Position numbers and translations under genes: made by a program
Source of the DNA: Rhyzopertha dominica
Lineage: Eukaryota; Arthropoda; Insecta; Coleoptera; Bostrichidae
Assembly: GCA_025024175.1 (NCBI GenBank)
Contig: QCXZ01000064.1
Coordinates: 46,149,325-46,213,324, forward strand
Reading direction: 5' to 3'
Length of the DNA: 64,000 nucleotides
Notes under the pieces: generated by a model
Told to the model about the DNA's origin: nothing
The model's input: only the letters and a program-made list of their open reading frames with translations
The model's database searches: none
Shown: positions 56,275 through 64,000 of the stretch, one piece after another
How positions within the stretch are numbered: position 1 is the first letter of the stretch
Layout: each line of letters starts with the position of its first letter

Positions 56275-57900
56275 GCCTATCTACATATTTTTGTAAGACA
56301 AACAGTCCTCGTGCTATTAGCAAAAATATATAAATTTTAAAATCGTTTTTTTTTCCAAATAACTCAAAAATTATTAACTTAGCTACTTAGCAAAGAGTGA
56401 TTTCTGATCAGAAATTTGATTTTCTATATACCAAAATTTTAGAAAAATCGTGTGAGCAGTGTCCAAAATAGGTTTTTTGTAAATATTTCGAAAATGTCAA
56501 AATTTTGAATAAATTTTCTAAGACATTTTTTGTGACAAATTTTATTTCCTATCTGATGGCATTTTCATTTTCTAAAATATATTAAATATATTCGGAGATA
56601 TTTAAGAAAAATCGTTTCCCTTTTTTTGCTTTGCTCTATAACGTTCATGGCGTGGCCAAACAAGTTTCCTCCAGATTTGGTTGCAAACAAGGATATGTCG
56701 ACTTTTGGATTGGAAGGGGGTGATTGGAGAATAAAAAAAAAGATAAGAACTTGCGCTCTTCACTGTTGTACTCCGGATTACGCGCGTCTGGTGGTGCTAA
56801 ACTCGACTGCTCTGGGATTCCGGGAGTTCGATTATATCGTATTGACTTTTTAACGACATTTTAAATAATAAAAATAAATACTTAAAAATATATTTTTGTG
56901 ACAAAAGTTACACTGTTGTATTTCATTGATATTTAGCGTAGCTTACTCGCTGTTGTATACAAAAACCAAGATTTCGAGTTGATAATCTTTGCAAGTCCGG
57001 TACCTATAACGCTCTGGTAAAAATTCGGGTAGATTTTCGTCTGTTTAATTGAGGTATGGGAATGGAACTCGTTATGCCGGTGTAATTTGTTATAACATAT
57101 CTTTTGGTGGAAAATTTTCCGTTTTTCCTCTAATGCTTTGGAAAATGTATGGGAAACGTGATCAGACAAAATAGCCTGGGACAAAGTAGTCCTAAAATAG
57201 CTCATTCCAACCGTAGTTGGCCATTACTCGCACAAAAATTTATGTATCTAATAGCGACTAAAAATATTCTTAACCATTAATAAATTGTTCTTGTCTTTTG
57301 ACAGTGTTTCAGAGGTTCGATATACTAAAAAATCATGATTAAATAAAAATTGTACATTTAATGTTTTAATTTACTTACAATTAGAATCAAATCTAATCTA
57401 AACGGTAAACAAAAGGTCATCATTGATGAAATCTGATGATTGTCATTATCCTGCACATGGTCCTGCCTCCTGCAAAGTTAGATAGTTAGTTAGAATATGT
57501 AAGTGGTCAATGAAACGACTTAATAATACTTCGCGATTTTTAGTATGAAAACGAATTAAGTTCAAACTGCTAGTAATTTATACGGCTTAAGCTTTATCAG
57601 ACTAAAATATTATTATAGAAAAGTCTGATAATGTTGATACTCCTTCATTGTAAGCCAAGTATTGCAAAGGGTTAAAAAATTTATTACATTAAAATTTAAA
57701 CAAATAAATACATATATGTTATGCGACCAAAATAGAAAATTGACACACCTAACAACTACCTAATTAAAACTTTTAATAATGGTATACCTAAGTTTAATTA
57801 ATTTATTAGTAAGGTTGTGCTTTATCATTATCTATATGATTAAAAAGTTATTTTTACAAAATAAAATTCACATCTAAAATAAAAATTCTTGTAGTCATTG
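56275..57900. other. Unassigned AT-rich stretch
   Basis: No gene recognised. Frames at 56626-56853 and 56933-57205 have no known motif. Confidence 0.35.
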
Positions 57901-57906
57901 AATTTT

Positions 57907-57936
57907 GGTCAGGTCAGGTCAGGTCAGGTCAGGTCA
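57907..57936. repeat. (GGTCA)6, i.e. interstitial (TCAGG)n
   Basis: Six perfect GGTCA units followed by T and one more GGTCA. TCAGG is the telomeric repeat of many beetles, so this could be a tiny interstitial telomere-like tract, or an ordinary pentanucleotide microsatellite. Confidence 0.9.
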
Positions 57937-58029
57937 TGGTCAGAAAAACCCACTCAAAATCGCTCTTAAAAAATTCAGGGTGAAACCAAAGTACGGTTTT
58001 TTCCAGTTAGGTGTCCGAACTGCGTTGTA

Positions 58030-58757
58030 CAGGGTGTCCCATTTTTGCTGTAATTGCGGGGTGTCTGGGTAACTATTAATGCTAGAAGGTTGCGGTTTCG
58101 ACATTACTGTATTACTTTTTTGTTGTGAGTTGAGTTGAGAAAAACTTTAAAGATAAATTAATACATACATAAGACTCCTATAAGTGCACTCATGCTTTTT
58201 TTATTGGTAATCTAGGAGGCCATGTAAATTATTGTTTATTACGAGATAAGTATGTATGCATTGTTTAGCGTCAATTATTATTTACATCCATTCTGACGCA
58301 AAACGTAAAATTTCATTAAATCATTACAAAAATTGGAATGATAAAACAATCAGTAAAAATAAACCTAACGATGTATAAATTTTCTTTATCAGAGAAAAAT
58401 AGTCTTTTCAATCATAGCAAAGCCAACTATGGTTTCCATTAAAAAATGTTTGTGTTATACAGCTAAAATGCGACCCCTAGAAATCCTGATATCGTCATTG
58501 GATTCAGAATAAAAATATCTATAAAAAATGTCACCACAGTTTTTTTTTGTATGCACATAGCCAATCGAGATTGAGAACTGTAAAAATTTTACATTTTTCA
58601 GAAGTTGGCTATAGCTTTAAAACAAAAGACGATAAGAAATGGCGCTGGTACAGCTCAACTCACAACAAAGAAGTAATACAGTAATGTCAAAACCGCAATG
58701 CTCTAGCATTAATAGTTACGAAGATACCCTACAATTACAACGAAAATGGGACACCCT
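58030..58757. mobile_element. 728-bp MITE with ~110-bp TIRs
   Basis: Left: CAGGGTGTCCCATTTTTGCT, TAACTATTAATGCTAGA, GACATTACTGTATTACTT, TTGTTGTGAGTTGAG. The right end has the inverted counterparts in the same order (CTCAACTCACAACAAAGAAG, AGTAATGTCAAAACCGC, GCATTAATAGTTACGA, AAAATGGGACACCCT). The AGGGTGTCCC end is common in insect TIR elements. No coding capacity; TSD not clear. Confidence 0.85.
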
Positions 58758-60834
58758 TCACATATAGAGCACCGCACCGTGATTATAAAATTTTTATTCC
58801 AAACACTCCGGAATGCTAATGGTAACAGGAAAACTAATGTGGACGCTACTATTTAGAAAGGTTGAATATGAATTTAAACACATAATATATATTTTTAAAT
58901 AATTTTTTTAAATGCAACAGTAGTGGTTCACATAATACAGTTACTTTTAAGTCATCAAACTCCTTTAATTTTAGAATCTTGTTTCTTTTGTAAATTACAG
59001 CATAATTCAAAGCAATCAAAATCAAATTAATTTTTGTAGTAGCAATCATACTTTCTTAATAATTACAGTAACGTCTGAAAATTTATTATTTTTTTAGTAT
59101 TTTTTGATTACTAGATATAATTTTGGTAATTGTGGCACTTCAAAGAAAAAAGTTCGATTTTTCTTGATAGTTACTAAATTTAGATTTTGTCGCACTTAGA
59201 ATCTATTTTAGTATCTTATTGTTCCGCTCTGGAAAACCGGTAAAACTGTCCAAATGTAAAAAAATTCTGATCGCAAAAATGAAAATTTGCTTTATAAACG
59301 CCTGAATTTGACCCTATCTAAAATTTACATTTTGAATATATCGTAATTAACAAATACCTATTAGAATCAGCTTGACGCGTAAGTGCTTGCGATATATTAA
59401 ACATGTAAATATTAGGATGGTCACATTCGAGTATGTATGGAAAAGATGATAAAAAGTTTTAATTTTCCCGACCATTTCGGAAATTTTCCTTTAAGGACTA
59501 GAATTACATCACCAAGAACTATCGATATATAAAATAGCATGTAAATCTAATTTCGAACTTTAGTTGTGTAAATTTGGACAGTTTTATTGGTATTTTTTCA
59601 AAAACATTAGAGAAAAATCGTAAAATTTTCCACGTAAAGATATATCACAACGAACTACACCAATTTACCAAACTTCATCAATGGCTCAATTAATAAAGAA
59701 AATAACTGGAAAAAGAAAGAAAATCCACTGGGATTTTTACGGGAATGTTATATCGGACAGAAATTGAATACACGCAAATAGCATGAATAAGGTCGAAGTC
59801 CAGCTACTTAAAGGCTAGAACAAAAAGAAAAAAAACAATTAACCCCAATCCATCTCTTATACTACTTCAGACGAAGTTTCAAAATAAATAATAAGCTTTA
59901 ACGAATTCTCTCCATAGATTCAAATTGCATTGTAGAGTTTAACAGCAATGTAAGTAAATGAGTGCTACGAAACTAAGGCATCGAGAAGTTATCAATAAAA
60001 GGTTTTGAAGGGTAGATCTGTTAACAAAAATCATTAGCAAATATTTATATGAACAGCCAATTCAAAGAACTTATTGTATCGTTCATAGAATATTTTGAAC
60101 GAGGGAGTGATATAACGACAACGACCCGTTATTGCATTTAAAAGCTGTGAGATTACCTCTGTCTGTTCTAAAGCACAATATACTCGCAAGTTTTAGATTT
60201 AGAAAGTTCAAATGAAATTTCAAACTGTTATAGCGCGTAGCTGCTGCAGTACGGTTACTTCAATTTCCAAAGCTGAACATTGGCAAAGTATATTGAAATC
60301 GCCCGAATAAAAGCCTCGTGGCAGGAGGAGAAAACTATAACCGACAGCGCAATGCTAGGCACTGGTGCTATTCCTAATAACGGGCATTAATAAAAAAAAA
60401 AACTGGTTAAGCAAGCGAGTGATGATTTTCTCGTGAACGTACGTCGCAGTGCTGGTTGCGACAAACTGAATACTGAATTGTCGACACTTATGTCTATTGC
60501 CAAACGAGTCTCGTTTGAAATCAGATTGGATTTATTAATATAGGGTATTCCGCGATTATTCGCGTCAATCGTACGTACGTTCGTGTTAGAAACAGAAAAC
60601 TATCGTTTGCTTGACCCGTTTTTTCGAACGCCCGTTATTATTTACGATATTCGCAAAAAGTGAGTTATAGATGTAAATCATTTTGATTTTTTTTGTTCTC
60701 TAACCTGTGCCTTTTCTTAATGGAACCAATGTTAACAATACGTTTTTAATAAAATTGTCTTAGTGAAGTTTTTTCCCAATAGAATATAAAATACTTAGTT
60801 TGTCAGTCTTGAATGTAGTTTGACAGCAGATCTC
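58758..60834. other. Unassigned stretch
   Basis: AT-rich. A weak inverted pair, GGTAAAACTGTCCAAAT (about 59239) and ATTTGGACAGTTTTATTGG (about 59572), may mark one more eroded TIR element of about 350 bases. Confidence 0.35.
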
Positions 60835-60980
60835 AGCAATGGTGGCCTGCTGTGCCATGCAGTTGCATGCCAATTTGTCAGGCTACAGATCACTTCCTTT
60901 AGAAAGTAGTACCCGTTAAGGCAGCTAGGTGGCTTTGTCATCATGTCAGTGTAATGCTGACAGATGGCATTGCCATCTTA
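60835..60980 (-). repeat. Dispersed repeat A, copy 2 (inverted relative to 17865-18010)
   Basis: The reverse complement reads AGATGGCAATGCCATCTGTC, GACATGATGACAAAGCCA, AACGGGTACTACTT and GGAAGTGATC..., matching copy 1 over about 145 bases with scattered differences. Confidence 0.7.
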
Positions 60981-61569
60981 AATTTTTACTTAGGAGTAAT
61001 TAAGTTTATTTTTATAAAACAGTCCACTACTAAAAATACTAATCGACTTGTTTGTGCATTGCTAAAAACTGCACGCAACGTAATAAATTCTCTTCCAGTT
61101 GAAGACTCGCAACGAATAACTAATGTTACGAAAGAAGTTTAATTCTGGAACATAGGTACTTCTATAATTGAAATTTGTTTTAGCAGTGTTCAAAAATTTG
61201 ACAGAGACTCAACACGTTCGGTATATTAAAAACAATGGTGCGTTCAATAGGTTCTTAATCAGCAAATTAGTTGAAAAATTAGTTAAAACTACATCTGTAA
61301 GAAATACAATCAGACCCTAATAGATCATGTCGAATACGACTAGATCACTATTACACGAGTTAAACGAGGACCATCAGGGTTGGTGCCCACGGTTTTGTTA
61401 ACAATTTATTTTTAATTTCAATAAAGAAGGTTTACGTGTTAATAAAGTATGGACTCCGGTTTTACATAATGATCAAGGTAAGAATGTGCAAAGCTGAGTC
61501 ATGAACAGTACAATAGTAACTGACTAAACAGTAAATTCTAATCACAATATCATATAGAAATGAGTAGAA

Positions 61570-61960
61570 ATCCTTCCACACTACCATTAGTTGATTGACA
61601 CCAGAAACGAAAATTTGCAAAGCAAAAACTAGCTTTAATTGGACTTAAAAAGCACACTGCCAAAGAAATGAAAAATTAAATGTGTGAGCTAGGATGAATG
61701 AGTGCCGTTTTCTAGGGATTTTTTAAGATTTAAACTGATACCAGCATTGACAGTTATTTGGTCTTGCAGGACGGCGCACCTTCTGCACCATTTTAAGGAA
61801 TATTGACTATATCCATAAATCTTCTTAAGAATGAGAAAGGATGGGTCGCCTGTTTAAATGTTACTCCAAATAGTCGACCGCTTACATGCAGTTTATAGTG
61901 ATTATCGCTTAATGCTTTAATGGCGCGATAGTGTAGATGTTTTAGATTGTTAGGAAGATT
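61570..61960 (+). pseudogene. Possible mariner/Tc-type transposase relic (QDGAP motif)
   Basis: The only real sign is LQDGAPSAPF at about 61767, resembling the F-Q-Q-D-G-A-P-P-H block around the second catalytic Asp of insect Tc/mariner and DUF4817-linked transposases, followed by ERMGRLF where such proteins have R-W-I-G-R. No continuous frame. Weak call. Confidence 0.25.
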
Positions 61961-62189
61961 TTTACGGACTTAGCCAATATTTCTTAAATTGTTGCGGCTA
62001 CTGTACTTCTTAATTCGAGTCCTACTTGTTACATTGGGCGTCAATGACCTGTAGAGTATCTACTACTTACCTTAGATTTTTGTAGGGTTGCTCAAAATCT
62101 AGCGTCTAGTTTAATAGACCAGGTCATTTATCGATATACGATATGAATACGAATCAGTGGTAATGTGACGCAAATTAGTCCACAAGTGA

Positions 62190-62345
62190 TTGCAGAGCTG
62201 CGTAATACTCCAGTACAAGAAATTAATTTCGATACTTTCAGTACACTTGAAGTACTTGTACTTGGTAGGTACTTAAGTTCTTTTACAGATTATGTATGTA
62301 CTTGTACTTGGATTGTTTAATATAAAGTACTTAGTACTTAAAAAC
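62190..62345. repeat. Low-complexity AGTACTT/TACTTG repeat
   Basis: At least eight AGTACT, GTACTTG or TACTTAAGT words in about 150 bases, in both orientations (TACTTGTACTTGG occurs twice). This may be the subterminal repeat region of a DNA transposon or simple sequence. Confidence 0.6.
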
Positions 62346-63769
62346 TGTTAGATTAACCAGTTGTTGCGTTGTGTACGATCTAGTATTTTTGTAATCCTTA
62401 AAATGCTGATGTGATACCTGATCGATTACCTACATTCTGTCTTCTACCATCACTACTTATTTTGTGCCACTTATATTAACTAAAGTTTTTATAAATAAAA
62501 CATCCTATATTTTATTATTGAAGAAAAAACTTAATAGGTACTTTTTAAATTTTGAAGATACGTAATCATCACTTTTATTGCCAAATAAAAAAACAAGATA
62601 CATTTTTTTAGTGCACACATTCTTTTATTTAAGCAAGGGACAACACAGACATTTGCCTGTAACCACATAATTTTTGAAATGATTATCAAAATTTAAAATT
62701 TAATGTACTCTAAGTAATAAATATATATACATTGATACTACTACCACAAATTAAAAAGAGTAACACAAACATAATTATAGTGGTGGACAAGTATGCATAT
62801 TTCTTTCGTAACTACAATGCAAACTTTACACCTTATATATGCAGATTTCTGATTATACCAGAAGTTAATAATGGAGCAAAATGGTTGGCTTTAGAACATA
62901 CGTGGGTACATTTTAACATTATTTTGCAGCAAAGCAAAATTTTGTTAATTCTATTCGTTGCGGGTACTCTCATAAATTTTTTCAGGCAGTAGCACATTTT
63001 CAAAAAGACTTGGTTATGGTATTATGGTCGGTATATTTTACTGCAACCAGGAGAAAGTTCGTGCTGGTCCTGTTCCTACTTCCTAGAAGGATATTGCCGT
63101 TGCAGCTTGTGGCTCTTTTGTGATTGGGATACACGACCTAAAAAGTACTGGTTAGCGCGCGAAACCCCTTAGTTTATGTTAGATTCGGCAATAGTTGATT
63201 AGAAATGATTGATTACATTGCTCAACTCCCTCAGGATATTAAATACGAATTTAGTGTCGATTTAGTAACCATGATTTTTTTTCTGAAATTTTCTTTGTGT
63301 TGCTTATTGGAATGAAGAATATATTATTATGTAGTCAAAGTCGTTGCAATATCGCGTGGTACCTCAACCTCTGATTCGGGAAATCCACGAGTTAGATAAG
63401 TTTGCTTTATAATTGTTTAGCTTTGGTTAGATTTGACTTAATATTTGATGATCCGGAAATTGGATAACTGTTAAATCTTCCTTTAAAAACCTACAGTAAT
63501 CATCCATCGTGGCCGGATACCGTCGTCCTTCGTAATATATTTTCATTATTCTTATATCTCGCTGGAATTGTTCTCACTCTGCCCATCGCTGATTGTAACC
63601 AGCAACCTAAAAACTCTCGAATACCGAGTTTCAAAAGTATTGTGTGACTTTTGCCAAAATTAATGCGCCATATTGGATCTGCTATTTTGGAATCTGAACA
63701 TGTGATTTAAATATCGTAATCAGCGACGTCAAGATCATAAGTATAAAAAAAATAGAATTGGGTGTTTCA
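62346..63769. other. Unassigned AT-rich stretch
   Basis: No gene recognised; an 86-codon frame at 62732-62992 has no motif. Confidence 0.35.
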
Positions 63770-64000
63770 GCGTTTATTTTTATTTTACATTCCAAACGAT
63801 CTAATTGAAATAAGAGTGACCGGTTTTTTATTTCTTTCAATGTTGCGTATAACTTGAGATATTAATTAATAAATATTAAAGAATTCAGTTGTGACGTCAT
63901 AAGTGAACAATCTGGTTGTACCGTGTTAAAAAGAGAGGGATAAACAACAATCGGTAATCGGAGTCAGTAGCAACATTGCGTACAGCTGACCACTGACAGT
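63770..64000 (-). repeat. Dispersed repeat B, copy 2 (uninterrupted, runs off the window)
   Basis: The reverse complement matches 26190-26383 and then continues without a break as AATTAGATCGTTTGGAATGT, the same as 27622 onward. It therefore preserves the empty site of the 26384-27621 element. Confidence 0.85.

Noticed and set aside
1..64000. tRNA, rRNA or snRNA genes
   Set aside because: No convincing A-box/B-box pair or conserved rRNA core was spotted on either strand; a covariance search would be needed to exclude them.

Overview
This window looks like euchromatic but repeat-rich DNA from an insect or another arthropod. It has an AT-rich background, widely spaced coding exons, many degraded transposons and scattered single N bases. 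There are no operons, no bacterial-style genes, and I recognise no tRNA or rRNA. The only host gene I can support is the 3' half of RNA 3'-terminal phosphate cyclase (RTCA) on the + strand: three exons (1637-1880, 5448-5706, 5932-6018) with good splice sites and a poly(A) signal. Its long intron holds an AT-rich tandem repeat (about 2120-2920) and a 1.05-kb element with terminal inverted repeats (TIRs) that carries a THAP zinc-finger fragment (3515-4563).

Most of the remaining readable sequence is transposon. From left to right: a Tc1-type element refolded into a large inverted duplication (8256-9827); a 1.1-kb TIR element with a perfect 8-bp target-site duplication, TSD (10323-11431); a GC-rich block with a 163-bp minisatellite (14700-15500); a LINE fragment (16600-17570); palindromic MITEs (18078-18487); a nearly complete Penelope-like element with pseudo-LTRs (19342-22176); a hAT-like MITE (23920-24638); a THAP-bearing element with an empty paralogous site (26384-27621); LINE tails; a long two-ORF LINE (29110-33444); a direct-repeat pair that may be LTRs (33623-35651); and a minus-strand LINE (39371-42330).

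Further right there is a clear nested insertion, a hAT inside a LINE, both with TSDs (42740-44350). It is followed by a cluster of one Penelope family: an open 602-codon RT/GIY-YIG frame at 45745-47937, and relics at 37425-38216 and 49905-50940. Between and beside these lie an insect TE-associated gene relic (48230-49870) and a hAT transposase relic (50945-51500). A MULE-like element with long repetitive TIRs and a 9-bp TSD (53914-55234), two MITEs and inverted copies of two dispersed repeats fill the right third.

The genes do not form a pathway. RTCA acts in RNA end repair, and the rest are largely decayed selfish elements. The most informative structures are the Penelope family, the minisatellite with an invariant 25-bp core, the Tc1 palindrome, and the nested or empty-site insertions that give relative ages. 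Reading was by eye, so boundaries not fixed by a TSD are approximate.
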